A stretch of 64,000 nt of DNA, taken from an uncultured SAR86 cluster bacterium. GTDB taxonomy: Bacteria; Pseudomonadota; Gammaproteobacteria; Magnimaribacterales; AG-339-G14. Below the pieces are notes generated by a model. The model saw only the letters and a list, made by a program, of their open reading frames with translations. It was not told where the DNA came from and did no database searches. Shown one piece after another: positions 22,530-31,213 of the stretch; positions within the stretch are counted from its first letter, which is position 1, and each line of letters opens with the position of its first letter. A program made the position numbers and the translations under genes. The stretch is from positions 1 through 64,000 of the forward strand of contig CACILL010000003.1 of NCBI GenBank assembly GCA_902587545.1, in the 5' to 3' direction.

Positions 22530-25500
22530 ATGCTAGATTCAAGTTTTTTAAAAATACTTCTTTTTACTTTAGTTCTATCCTCTTGTGGGGGAGGTAATAA
22601 CTCTGCCACGCCTCCAAGTGAAGGTTCTTTCGTGAGTCAACCGAAATCAATTAATGGTCTGGTAGTTGATGGATACATCAGAAATGCTGATGTTTGGATC
22701 GAAACTACAAACGATTTTTCAAATATTGGAGAAATAAAGACATCTTCTAACATACAAGGTAGATTTAGCTTAACAACAAGCCTCACTGACTACAGAGTTC
22801 AGTCCTCTGGCGGCATTGATCTAGATACAAACAATAGTTTAGAAGGTTTGATTTTAATTAATCACAAGATAGATGAACTTGCATCTTCTAATACTGCTCA
22901 GAATTTTATTATTTCGCCATTAACGACCGCAGATTTTTTTCTTTCAGAATCTCTAAATAAACTATCCAACCCAATAACAACAACCATAAATGACCTTCTG
23001 GGCTTAGATCAAAACTTAAACGTAAATACTGTTGATCATGTAGATAGTTTGAAGGATGGATTTGTGTATGCTGAAGCTTATGAAAGAGCTAATCAACTGA
23101 CCTCTCTTTCACTATCTTTTACAAGATTAGTCAATAATTTAAGTACTTCTAACATTAATAGCAGTGAAATTTTCCAAGTAATCTTAGATCGAATGGTTGC
23201 AATTTATCAAAGTTCTCAAAATGAAGTAAGTATAGAATCCCCAGCCTTCATAGATGCTTTGGTTGATGATGTAAATCTTAAATTTTCTCTTTCTTTGGAA
23301 AATGAAATTAAGACGAAAGTAAAAAATATGTATAAAGCTTTCATACCTTTGATACAAGTTAAGCCTAACTTAGCAGCTACACATGGTTTATTTTATTTTG
23401 CTACCAATACTTTTTTTAATGATCTTGTTTTAGTTGCATCCAATAATGATCAAGAAAATATTTATTCCAGATATAGTCTTGATCTAATCACTTATATTTC
23501 AGAGATATCTGGACAAACAGAATCAAATTTAGCTTTTTCTATAAAAGCTAATTCTGACTTGGTTTCTTCTTTTGAAGATCAGACTTTCAATATAAACGTT
23601 TTGGAAAACGACGATTTTGATAGTCAATCAAGTTATAACATTTTATTTACACAGCCTGCCAATGGAACAATAAGTAAGGATAATTTGAATATTTTGGTTT
23701 ATCAGCCAAATGCAAATTTCAATGGCAACGATTCCTTTTCATATACTCTTGAACAAGGTTCTTTAAGCTCTACCACATCTGTAAATATCTCGGTTCGACC
23801 ATTACCTGATGCTCCAATCATTTCAATATCATCAACTGAGATAACAATTCCAGAAAATCAAATTAATGTTGTAGATATAGTAGCCAGTGATGCTGATGGT
23901 GATCCTCTTAGCTACAGTTTGTCAGGAACTGATTCTGCCTATTTTAGTATTTCTAGTTCAGGAGAGTTATCATTTATAAATCCTCCAGATTATGAAACCA
24001 AGTCTTCTTTTGAAGTGACAGTCTCAGTGAGTGATGGAGCTTTATCCGATAGCAAAGATTTAGTCATAAATATTTCTAATGTTTTATACGAAGTTGATCT
24101 TTTGGTCTATTACGCCCCTGATATGTTATCTGAATACAGCTCAGAAAATGGAGTTGAAACTAGAGTTTTATATCTGATTGAATCTGCAAATAATGCCTTA
24201 AAGAGGAGCGAGTCAGAGGTTCAGTTCAGTTTGCTAAAACTTTTGCCCTATGATGTTGATGTAAGTAACCAATCAGGAAATACAATTTTTTCTTCTCTTC
24301 TTGGTAGAGAAAAAATTAAAAAAGATCAAATCATGTATGGAGCTGATTATTTTATTCTTGTTTCAAGATGGGATTCTTCAAAGGGACAGACTGGGGGAAC
24401 AGCTTCAATTGATTTAACAATAGATAATTTAACCGATTGGGATGCAGCCCATGGATATTTATCAGCTTGGTCTGTTGATCCCAATTGGTCAGAACCGGGA
24501 TGCAATCCATGCTTTCCTGACAAAGTCTTTGCTCATGAATTAGGACACAATTTAGGTTCAGGGCACTGGCCAGGGGAAACTGGACAATCTTATGCCTATG
24601 GTCATAGGGTTGATGGAAATACTGATGGCGACTTCACAGATAGTTTCGACTGGGGAACTGTCATGAGTTATAACGATATCTCACCCGATTATTTTTCAAA
24701 TCCAAACGTGACATGTAAAAACGGCCTAGCTTGCGGAGTAGTTAATGTTAGCGACAATACCAGGTGGTATAACAACTTAGGAACAAGATTTTCTAGTATT
24801 TTACCAGCGAGCTCTTTAGACAATTCAAATACCTCGAATAAAATCAACATTAAAAACTTCTTTCCAAAAATTTCAGGAGGCATTTCTACTTTTTCAAATG
24901 CAGGCTCTACACGAATTTTCCAAGTTACTGAGTTTTCCGATGTTGATATAAATGGCGAGATTTATAAAAGTTTTAAATGGGAAAATTCATCTAACGGGAA
25001 CCCTAAGATGGCTTATCATTTTTATGAAAAGGATAACAAATACTTTATAAACCGAACTGATTACGAGGCAGGTTATAAGTTTTCCAATCAAGATGAATAC
25101 ACTCTTTATAACAATAACAATTTATGTGTTTTCTTTGATTCGTTTCAAAGTGTAGGTAATTATCTAGCAAGAGATTGCAGCAACGCACACTATGGAGACC
25201 CTCCAGCTTATAATGATGTTTTTCATTTCAACCATTTCATAAAAAGTGAAAATATAAGCGTTCCGTATGGCAGCTTCGATACGGTTAAATATGTTTTTAC
25301 AATTTGGGATAATAATAATAGTCCCTACAGTAATACCCCTTATCTAATGCATAGCATTTTTTGGATGAGTCCAACAATGGGCGTTGTTCAGTATCAAGAT
25401 CATTTAGGAAGAATATGGAAACTGGAAAGTGCTGATTCAGATGGAGATGGCATTGATAACAAATCGGATAATGATGATGATAATGATGGCGTATTGGATA

Positions 25501-25568
25501 CTTCCGACGCCTTTAAACTAGATCCAACTTCTTCTGTAGATTCTAATTTAGACGGTATTCCAGATTAG
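22530..25568 (+). CDS. Large lipoprotein with metalloprotease and Ca-binding repeats
   Basis: A 1012-residue secreted lipoprotein (lipobox LSSCGGG, C19). Regions in order: a marine-type N-terminal domain with INGLVVDGYIRNADVW; helices to about residue 330; a cadherin-like/Ig-type repeat (about 350-425, LENDDFDS and NGNDSFSYTL); a cadherin domain (about 430-520, ASDADGDPLSYSL); a metzincin-type protease domain with zinc site HELGHNLGSGH (H669-H679) and a MSYND methionine turn; and a C-terminal thrombospondin type-3-like Asp-rich segment from about 968 (DSDGDGIDN). It probably digests extracellular protein from the cell surface. The last repeat stops abruptly at the C-terminus. Confidence 0.85.
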   Translation: MLDSSFLKILLFTLVLSSCGGGNNSATPPSEGSFVSQPKSINGLVVDGYIRNADVWIETTNDFSNIGEIKTSSNIQGRFSLTTSLTDYRVQSSGGIDLDTNNSLEGLILINHKIDELASSNTAQNFIISPLTTADFFLSESLNKLSNPITTTINDLLGLDQNLNVNTVDHVDSLKDGFVYAEAYERANQLTSLSLSFTRLVNNLSTSNINSSEIFQVILDRMVAIYQSSQNEVSIESPAFIDALVDDVNLKFSLSLENEIKTKVKNMYKAFIPLIQVKPNLAATHGLFYFATNTFFNDLVLVASNNDQENIYSRYSLDLITYISEISGQTESNLAFSIKANSDLVSSFEDQTFNINVLENDDFDSQSSYNILFTQPANGTISKDNLNILVYQPNANFNGNDSFSYTLEQGSLSSTTSVNISVRPLPDAPIISISSTEITIPENQINVVDIVASDADGDPLSYSLSGTDSAYFSISSSGELSFINPPDYETKSSFEVTVSVSDGALSDSKDLVINISNVLYEVDLLVYYAPDMLSEYSSENGVETRVLYLIESANNALKRSESEVQFSLLKLLPYDVDVSNQSGNTIFSSLLGREKIKKDQIMYGADYFILVSRWDSSKGQTGGTASIDLTIDNLTDWDAAHGYLSAWSVDPNWSEPGCNPCFPDKVFAHELGHNLGSGHWPGETGQSYAYGHRVDGNTDGDFTDSFDWGTVMSYNDISPDYFSNPNVTCKNGLACGVVNVSDNTRWYNNLGTRFSSILPASSLDNSNTSNKINIKNFFPKISGGISTFSNAGSTRIFQVTEFSDVDINGEIYKSFKWENSSNGNPKMAYHFYEKDNKYFINRTDYEAGYKFSNQDEYTLYNNNNLCVFFDSFQSVGNYLARDCSNAHYGDPPAYNDVFHFNHFIKSENISVPYGSFDTVKYVFTIWDNNNSPYSNTPYLMHSIFWMSPTMGVVQYQDHLGRIWKLESADSDGDGIDNKSDNDDDNDGVLDTSDAFKLDPTSSVDSNLDGIPD

Positions 25569-25572
25569 ACTG

Positions 25573-26154
25573 TTATTCTTGTCTTGTTGAATAGTCTTCT
25601 TCGCTAAATTGAGGTATCACCAGACCTGCTTCGGCAGTATTTACTAAGTAGGTCATTTTAGAATCCCTTTTTAAAAGGAAAACTTTTTCATTTATATGAA
25701 ATTTACCAAACGCAAGTTCCTCGCCAATTACAACGAAGGATTCATTTTCTTCTGCTTGCGAATAAGTTTTTACAATTTTGTTTTTTGAAGATTTTTCTAC
25801 TGATTTAATTTCTTCCTGAAAAATATTTCCAAAAAGATTTATATTTAAAATATCACCCGGAATAATATCCTGAAATGATTCTTCAAAGTTATTTACTTTT
25901 TTAAAAGCAGGGCCGTTGATCGCAGAAATTTCAATCTCACTTGTATTAAATTGCCCTAAATCTAGGTAAATGTTTTTTTTTGATATTCTATTACTTAAAG
26001 AAGTTAAATCAGTTAATTTATTTTGCAATTCTGTTTTATCCTGCTTGATTTCTAGAATTTCTTGATCATTTTTTTTATAAAAATTTTTTTCGTATATATA
26101 AAAATATAAAATAAAAATTATTAGTATTGAAAGAAGGCTAATTATTAATCTCAT
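25573..26154 (-). CDS. Membrane-anchored protein, unknown
   Basis: I do not recognise this family. The 193 residues have one N-terminal membrane helix (about 3-21), a short coiled-coil (about 30-55) and a beta-rich C-terminal region with a hydrophobic GDILNINLFGN stretch. It may be periplasmic. It is convergent with the lipoprotein gene (4-base gap) and divergent from the glycosyltransferase, with an AT-rich inverted repeat between. Confidence 0.6.
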   Translation of the reverse strand: MRLIISLLSILIIFILYFYIYEKNFYKKNDQEILEIKQDKTELQNKLTDLTSLSNRISKKNIYLDLGQFNTSEIEISAINGPAFKKVNNFEESFQDIIPGDILNINLFGNIFQEEIKSVEKSSKNKIVKTYSQAEENESFVVIGEELAFGKFHINEKVFLLKRDSKMTYLVNTAEAGLVIPQFSEEDYSTRQE

Positions 26155-26164
26155 ATCCTATAAA

Positions 26165-26192
26165 TTATCTTAAAAAATGAATTGTAAGATAA
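26165..26192. repeat. AT-rich inverted repeat in divergent gap
   Basis: TTATCTTA at 26165-26172 and its complement TAAGATAA at 26185-26192, 8-base arms with a 12-base gap, between divergent genes. It could be an operator, but such short AT-rich palindromes also arise by chance here. Confidence 0.3.
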
Positions 26193-26223
26193 AATTAAAA
26201 AAAATTATTAATAGTATTTTTAA

Positions 26224-27285
26224 GTGATTAATCTCGAGAACATAGAGCTGATAATTGGAAACTCTGGAAGAAATTTTTCTGGAGGAACTTCCATTACGAT
26301 TCAATTATTGGATTATCAAGAAAAAGAAATGAATCTAGCTATATTGGGATCAAGATTTATTCCAGAGCATTTTACGACTTTAAATTATTTACAATTTCTC
26401 TTGCTTACTAGAACAAAATTACCTAGTGGCAAGTTAAGAGTTTTCTACACGAGAAAAAATAATGAAATGATTCAAGGCCTGATTGCAAAGTATATATTTC
26501 GTTCAAAAATTAAAATTATTTTTTCTTCATCTGCTCAAAGAAATCATACTAAATTTACCAAATGGCTGATGTCCAAAATGGACAGCGTCGTTTCAACGTC
26601 TAGGAAGGCAGGAAGCTATCTTGATAAGGAGCCTGATAAAATAATTTCTCATGGCATAGATCTCAATAGATTCTCTCTACCTGAAGATAAAGATAAAGCT
26701 TGGCAAGCCTTGGGATTTCCAGGGTCTATAGGAATTGGAATTTTTGGGAGAGTTAGATATTCAAAAGGTATAGATATTTTGGTTGATGCAGCTTTAAAGG
26801 TTTTACCGAAACATCCAAAAGCTACAGTAATAATTTGTGGAGAGATTCAGTTAGAAGATCAGACTTATAAAAATAACATGTTAAGAAAAATAACTGATGC
26901 GAACTTAGAAAAAAGAATATTATTTCTCGGTAAGAAGCCTTTTGAAGATTTACCTAAACTATTTAAAGGCATGTCAGTTGTTGCGGCATTAAGTAGAAAT
27001 GAGGGATATGGTCTCACTCCACTAGAAGGTATGGCATCTGGCGCAGCTGTACTAACCAGCTCAGAAGGCGTCTGGGACGAGTTGGTCAGAGATGGGATCG
27101 ATGGATATGTAGTAAAAACAAATGATGTTTTTCAAACTTCAGAAAGATTAAATACATTAATAGAAAATAGTTCTAAAACGAAAATCATGGGCGAAAATGC
27201 TGCAAAATATATTTCAGAAAATTTTTCTGTTGAAAAAGAAGCGGAACAAATTATTCAACATATTAGATATGTACAAAATGTATAA
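26224..27285 (+). CDS. Glycosyltransferase family 4-type protein
   Basis: GT-B fold glycosyltransferase of 353 residues. The N-terminal domain carries a SGGTSITIQLL stretch; the C-terminal domain has GIFGRVRYSKGIDILVDA (about residue 172), CGEIQLEDQ, and the nucleotide-sugar motif ALSRNEGYGLTPLEGMASGAAVLTS (E-x7-E, about 258-282). It transfers a sugar to a lipid or glycan, probably for lipopolysaccharide. The start is GTG 26224; no strong ribosome site is visible. The stop overlaps the next gene by 8 bases. Confidence 0.85.
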   Translation: MINLENIELIIGNSGRNFSGGTSITIQLLDYQEKEMNLAILGSRFIPEHFTTLNYLQFLLLTRTKLPSGKLRVFYTRKNNEMIQGLIAKYIFRSKIKIIFSSSAQRNHTKFTKWLMSKMDSVVSTSRKAGSYLDKEPDKIISHGIDLNRFSLPEDKDKAWQALGFPGSIGIGIFGRVRYSKGIDILVDAALKVLPKHPKATVIICGEIQLEDQTYKNNMLRKITDANLEKRILFLGKKPFEDLPKLFKGMSVVAALSRNEGYGLTPLEGMASGAAVLTSSEGVWDELVRDGIDGYVVKTNDVFQTSERLNTLIENSSKTKIMGENAAKYISENFSVEKEAEQIIQHIRYVQNV

Positions 27286-28537
27286 AAACTTAAAATTTAT
27301 TTTTTTTCTTTTCTTCTTCCACTTTTCATGGAGTTTTTCAACAGATTTAGATAATTCTACTAGTCATTTAAAAACTATCATCTTAGGCGCAGGTTGTTTT
27401 TGGAGCGTTGAAAAGAAGTTCCAAGAAACATATGGGGTTATAGATGTTCAATCTGGATATGCAGATGGTAAAAATATAAAACCCATTTATAAGGAAATCA
27501 TCAAAAGAGAAAATAGATTTAATCCAAATAATTATGCTGAAGTTGTAAAAGTGTCCTACAACAGTAACAAAACAAGCTTAGAAAATCTTTTAAAGACTTT
27601 TTTTGAAATGCATGATCCCACTCAAGAAAATCGCCAAGGGAACGACATCGGTGTTCAGTATCGTTCATTAATTTTAACTTCGTCAGATGAAGAAATTTCT
27701 ATTTCTAATGAAATAAAAAATGAGTATCAAAATCTTTTAACTAAAGAAGGATTTGGATTGATCAAAACTGACATAAAAAATTTCACGAATTTCTATTTAG
27801 CAGAAAATTATCATCAAGATTATCTAAAAAAGAATCCAAATGGATATTGTCCAGATTATTCAACTGGAGTTGTTTTCTCAAAAAAACCAGAAAAATTTAC
27901 AGACAATAAGAATTTAGTAATTGGAAAAAAAATACTTATTCTTGAGGCAGAAGGCTGTCCTTATTGTTATAAATTAAGACAAAATGTTTTAAATGATTAT
28001 AGAGGCTCCTTAGAAATATCTTATAGAAAATCAGATGAACTAGATAAGCTTGAGTTAAAAACACCCACTTGGGCAACTCCAACAATTTATTTTTTAGAGA
28101 ATGGTAAAGAAGTTTGGTCTCATCAAGGCTATTTATCGAATGAAAAATTCTATAAATCTCTGGGAAAGTTTAAGCTAGGTAAAACAGAAGCTTATGATGT
28201 TGCCTTTAATCAAGGTACAGATCCCACATATTGCAAAGAATATGAGTTATTTAAAAATACACCAGATGGAGTTTTCATTGATAAATTAAGCGGAGCCCCA
28301 CTTTTTAGTACCAAGTACCGTTTTAACTCAAAAACGGGATGGCTTTCATTTACCCAACCTGTAGAAGATTCTGTAACTGAACATATGGATTACAGTTATG
28401 GCATGGTTCGTGTTGAGATAAGATCTAAATCATCAGGCATTCATTTAGGACACGTATTCAATGATGGCCCAAATGGCAAACCAAGGTATTGTATCAATGC
28501 CACTGTGTTAGAATTCATCCCAAATTTAGACACGTAG
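27278..28537 (+). CDS. MsrA-thioredoxin-MsrB fusion, methionine sulfoxide reductase
   Basis: Repairs both S- and R-methionine sulfoxides in the periplasm. A signal peptide (about 1-21) is followed by MsrA (GAGCFW, C40), then a thioredoxin/glutaredoxin-like domain with CPYC (C227 and C230) and a cis-proline ATPTIYF, then MsrB ending HLGHVFNDG and RYCIN (C405). The MsrB zinc cysteine pairs are absent. Neisseria PilB has the order Trx-MsrA-MsrB; here the redox domain is in the middle. The start could also be 27269 (3 residues longer). The end overlaps tRNA-Val by 10 bases. Confidence 0.92.
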   Translation: MYKNLKFIFFLFFFHFSWSFSTDLDNSTSHLKTIILGAGCFWSVEKKFQETYGVIDVQSGYADGKNIKPIYKEIIKRENRFNPNNYAEVVKVSYNSNKTSLENLLKTFFEMHDPTQENRQGNDIGVQYRSLILTSSDEEISISNEIKNEYQNLLTKEGFGLIKTDIKNFTNFYLAENYHQDYLKKNPNGYCPDYSTGVVFSKKPEKFTDNKNLVIGKKILILEAEGCPYCYKLRQNVLNDYRGSLEISYRKSDELDKLELKTPTWATPTIYFLENGKEVWSHQGYLSNEKFYKSLGKFKLGKTEAYDVAFNQGTDPTYCKEYELFKNTPDGVFIDKLSGAPLFSTKYRFNSKTGWLSFTQPVEDSVTEHMDYSYGMVRVEIRSKSSGIHLGHVFNDGPNGKPRYCINATVLEFIPNLDT

Positions 28538-28604
28538 CTCAGTTGGTTAGAGTACTACCTTGACATGGTAGGGGTCCCCGGTTCGAATCCGGGCGTGTCT
28601 ACCA
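28528..28604 (+). tRNA. tRNA-Val (anticodon GAC)
   Basis: A 77-base tRNA with acceptor arms AGACACG / CGTGTCT, discriminator A and encoded CCA. Anticodon stem CTACC/GGTAG with loop TTGACAT gives anticodon GAC (valine GUC/GUU). Its first 10 bases are the last codons and stop codon of the Msr fusion gene. Confidence 0.95.
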
Positions 28605-28620
28605 AATTTCTGAGGTAAAA

Positions 28621-28884
28621 ATGCTTGAATTTAATATTTTCAATTCTGCACAAATTTTTGATCAAATTTTTGCATTCATCTGTGTTTACTTACTTACCAG
28701 TCTTAATGCTAAAACTCGTTTTTATGGCTTTATTATTGGTACTGTTGGTTTTATTCCAGGAGTTTATTTATTAATTGTTACTGAACTTTGGTGGCTATTG
28801 GCGTTTATGCCAATCTGGGTTTATATCAACTACATTGGAATAGTTAATAACTACAGGGAATATAAAAAAACTAAAGTTGCTTAA
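28621..28884 (+). CDS. Small membrane protein, unknown
   Basis: An 87-residue protein with three hydrophobic helices (about 13-27, 32-53 and 56-74) and a charged tail NYREYKKTK. It starts 16 bases after tRNA-Val, behind GAGGT as a ribosome site 5 bases before the ATG. The layout recalls small PnuC-like or integral membrane proteins, but I cannot assign it. Coq7 follows after 42 bases. Confidence 0.6.
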   Translation: MLEFNIFNSAQIFDQIFAFICVYLLTSLNAKTRFYGFIIGTVGFIPGVYLLIVTELWWLLAFMPIWVYINYIGIVNNYREYKKTKVA

Positions 28885-28926
28885 AAGATATTTTTTTATA
28901 ACTAAGTTTGTAGGTATTTTCTTCTA

Positions 28927-29442
28927 ATGGATAATCTATTAAAAGGCTTTCTGAGATCAGATCATGCTGGTGAAGTAGGAGCTGTTTATATTTATAAAGG
29001 AATTCTTAAAATTGCTAAGGATCCTGAATTAGTTAATTTTTCCAAAAGGCATTTAGCAACTGAAGAATCTCATCTTCAAAAGATTGAAGGAGTGCTTCCA
29101 AAAAAAGACAGAAGCAAATTAGTTTGGTTGTGGAAAGTTGCTGGCTTTTTACTCGGTTTTCTTCCTACGCTATTCGGTCCAAAAATTGTCTTTGCTACTA
29201 TAGAAGCTGTTGAAGCTTTTGTAGAAGAGCACTACGAAGAACAACTCAAATATCTTCGAGCTCAGCCAAATCCTAACCAAGAGCTAATAGATCTTCTTCA
29301 GTCGTGTCAGGACGATGAAATTGATCACAAACTTGAATCAGCTGAAAAGAAAAATTTAACCCCAGGTATTTTTATTAATATCTGGACCAAAATAGTAGGC
29401 GGTGGCTCGGCTTTCGCAGTCAAGGTAGCTAAAATTATCTAA
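28927..29442 (+). CDS. coq7: Coq7-type demethoxyubiquinone hydroxylase
   Basis: Diiron monooxygenase for a late ubiquinone hydroxylation step. Conserved carboxylate and histidine ligands appear as LRSDHAGEVGAVYIY (E19), ATEESHLQ (about 49-56), EAVEAFVEEHY (about 98-108) and CQDDEIDHK (about 132-140), the Coq7 duplicated ExxH pattern. At 171 residues it is near the compact form. Coq7 is the alternative to the flavin enzyme UbiF in many proteobacteria. The protein is probably membrane associated through hydrophobic helices around residues 70-95. Confidence 0.92.
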   Translation: MDNLLKGFLRSDHAGEVGAVYIYKGILKIAKDPELVNFSKRHLATEESHLQKIEGVLPKKDRSKLVWLWKVAGFLLGFLPTLFGPKIVFATIEAVEAFVEEHYEEQLKYLRAQPNPNQELIDLLQSCQDDEIDHKLESAEKKNLTPGIFINIWTKIVGGGSAFAVKVAKII

Positions 29443-29453
29443 TAAAATTCCAG

Positions 29454-29481
29454 TTGCATTTTCTCCTAATGTAAATATACT
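29454..29481 (+). promoter_or_regulatory. Probable umuDC promoter
   Basis: TTGCAT at 29454-29459, a 16-base spacer, then TATACT at 29476-29481. The -10 overlaps the left part of the LexA box, so LexA would block RNA polymerase. Read by eye. Confidence 0.6.
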
Positions 29482-29497
29482 GTATATATATACAGTA
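29478..29497. promoter_or_regulatory. LexA (SOS) box
   Basis: TACTGTATATATATACAGTA, a perfect 20-base palindrome and the E. coli SOS consensus CTGT-(AT)4-ACAG. It ends 23 bases before the umuD ATG and overlaps the -10 box. The gene pair is the expected target. The match also suggests that a gammaproteobacterial LexA is encoded elsewhere. Confidence 0.95.
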
Positions 29498-29520
29498 TTA
29501 ATTATTCAACCTTAATATTT

Positions 29521-29946
29521 ATGAATTTAAAACATTTAGGGCAGATTGCGGACTCTGACAGAAACTCAGAAACGCCTTTGTTTTCTGAGTACGTTCAAGT
29601 AGGTTGGCCAAGTCCTGCAGATGACTACATAGAAAAATCAATTGATTTACATCAACTCTTAATAAAAGCTCCAGCTGCTACTTATCTCGTGAGAGCAAAT
29701 GGAGATTCCATGTTAAATGCAGGAATCAATAATGGCGCAATACTTATAGTTGATAGGAGTCTAGAGCCTAAACATGGTGACATCGTTATCGCTTCCATCG
29801 ATGGTGCTTATGCTTGTAAGCGTCTTCAATTAACACCTAAGGTGGGTTTACTATCAGAGAATATTAAATACCCGCCAATTTTTTTAAAGAACGGAGAAGA
29901 ACTAGACATAATGGGAGTTGTTACTGCGGCAATAAATCAGTTTTAA
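29521..29946 (+). CDS. umuD: UmuD, SOS mutagenesis polymerase V subunit
   Basis: S24-family protein that self-cleaves in response to RecA to give UmuD', the partner of UmuC. Catalytic serine S63 in ANGDSML and lysine K100 in ACKRL. The expected cleavage region reads YVQVGWPSPADDY, giving V27-G28 as the scissile bond where E. coli has Cys-Gly and LexA has Ala-Gly. At 141 residues length is normal. The gene has a perfect LexA box upstream and umuC starts 1 base after its stop. Confidence 0.95.
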   Translation: MNLKHLGQIADSDRNSETPLFSEYVQVGWPSPADDYIEKSIDLHQLLIKAPAATYLVRANGDSMLNAGINNGAILIVDRSLEPKHGDIVIASIDGAYACKRLQLTPKVGLLSENIKYPPIFLKNGEELDIMGVVTAAINQF

Positions 29947-29947
29947 G

Positions 29948-31210
29948 ATGTTTGCTTTAGTAGACTGTAATAGTTTTTACGCGTCGTGCGAAAGAGTTTT
30001 TAGGCCAGATCTTAGAACAAAACCAGTAGTAGTTTTATCAAATAATGATGGCTGCGTCGTTGCTTTAACTAAGGAAGCAAAAAATCTTGGAATCAAGATG
30101 TGCGATCCTTGGTTTAAAATCGAAAAGACATTCAAGCAAAAAGGTGGGATTGCATTCTCATCTAATTATGAACTGTATGGCGATATTTCGTCTCGAATTA
30201 TGAGTATTTTAGAAGAGCTTGCTCCTAAAGTAGAAATTTATAGTATTGATGAAGCATTTCTTGATTTAACCGGTATATCTAATTGCATGGACTTAGAAGA
30301 GTTCGGTAGAGTCTGTCAAAAAAAAATTATGCAGTATACCGGGATGCCAGTTCGTGTCGGTATAGGCCCCACAAAGACCTTGGCCAAGGTTGCAAGTTAT
30401 GGCGCTAAGCGTTATCCAACTACTCAAGGAGTGCTAGACGTCACTGCATTGCACAAAAGAACAAAACTCATGAAGCTAATGCCGGTAAATGAAATATGGG
30501 GAGTAGGACGGAGATTAAATAAGCGCCTTCTTTCCCAAAGAGTTTCAACCGCATTTAATCTAAGCCAAATGGACATAGGACAGGTACGAAAACAATTTAG
30601 TATTATGTTGGTTAATACCATTAGAGAGCTAAGAGGAGAGACTTGTATTCCCTTGGATGATGCACCCGCACCAAAAAAACAAATAGTAGTTAGTCGGACT
30701 TTTGGCAAACGCGTCACAGAACTAGATTTTTTAGAGGAAGCGGTTAGTGATTACGCAGCCCGAGCAGCTGAAAAATTAAGAAAAGAGGGGAAGGCTTGTA
30801 AGAACATTTCTATCTTCATTAGAACCAATCCTTTTAGAAAACAAGATGTCCAGCATAGAGAAATTAGATCAATTTCTCTTTTATATCCAACTAATGACAC
30901 AAGAGACTTGATTAAGTCTGCAAAACTTTTACTAAAGGACTTATATCGAAAAGACTTTAACTACAATAAAGCTGGCATTATGTTGAGTGATTTTTTTGAT
31001 GAAACTGTATATCAACTAGACTTGTTCAAACAAAAAGACAGAAATACTAGAGACTTTAAGATGATGAGCTTAGTCGATCAAATTAACCAAAGTAATTTAG
31101 GACCTGTGAGTTTTCTTGCACAAGGAATTAAAAAAGAATGGTCAATGAAAAGAGAATTACAATCTCCTCGATATACGACCAACTTACAAGATATTCTAGC
31201 GGTTAATTAA
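29948..31210 (+). CDS. umuC: UmuC, catalytic subunit of DNA polymerase V
   Basis: Y-family translesion polymerase. Metal-binding residues are in MFALVDCNSFYASCE at the N-terminus and YSIDEAFLDL (about 99-108). Little-finger and C-terminal domains follow, with a beta-clamp binding motif QLDLF at Q356-F360. At 420 residues it matches UmuC. It is expressed with UmuD under LexA control and bypasses damage such as UV photoproducts. It converges with pyrB. Confidence 0.97.
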   Translation: MFALVDCNSFYASCERVFRPDLRTKPVVVLSNNDGCVVALTKEAKNLGIKMCDPWFKIEKTFKQKGGIAFSSNYELYGDISSRIMSILEELAPKVEIYSIDEAFLDLTGISNCMDLEEFGRVCQKKIMQYTGMPVRVGIGPTKTLAKVASYGAKRYPTTQGVLDVTALHKRTKLMKLMPVNEIWGVGRRLNKRLLSQRVSTAFNLSQMDIGQVRKQFSIMLVNTIRELRGETCIPLDDAPAPKKQIVVSRTFGKRVTELDFLEEAVSDYAARAAEKLRKEGKACKNISIFIRTNPFRKQDVQHREIRSISLLYPTNDTRDLIKSAKLLLKDLYRKDFNYNKAGIMLSDFFDETVYQLDLFKQKDRNTRDFKMMSLVDQINQSNLGPVSFLAQGIKKEWSMKRELQSPRYTTNLQDILAVN

Positions 31211-31213
31211 AGC

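Noticed and set aside
26165-26192. AT-rich inverted repeat as a firm operator.
   Set aside because: Short arms of only A/T-rich bases arise easily by chance in this sequence; kept only as a low-confidence repeat.
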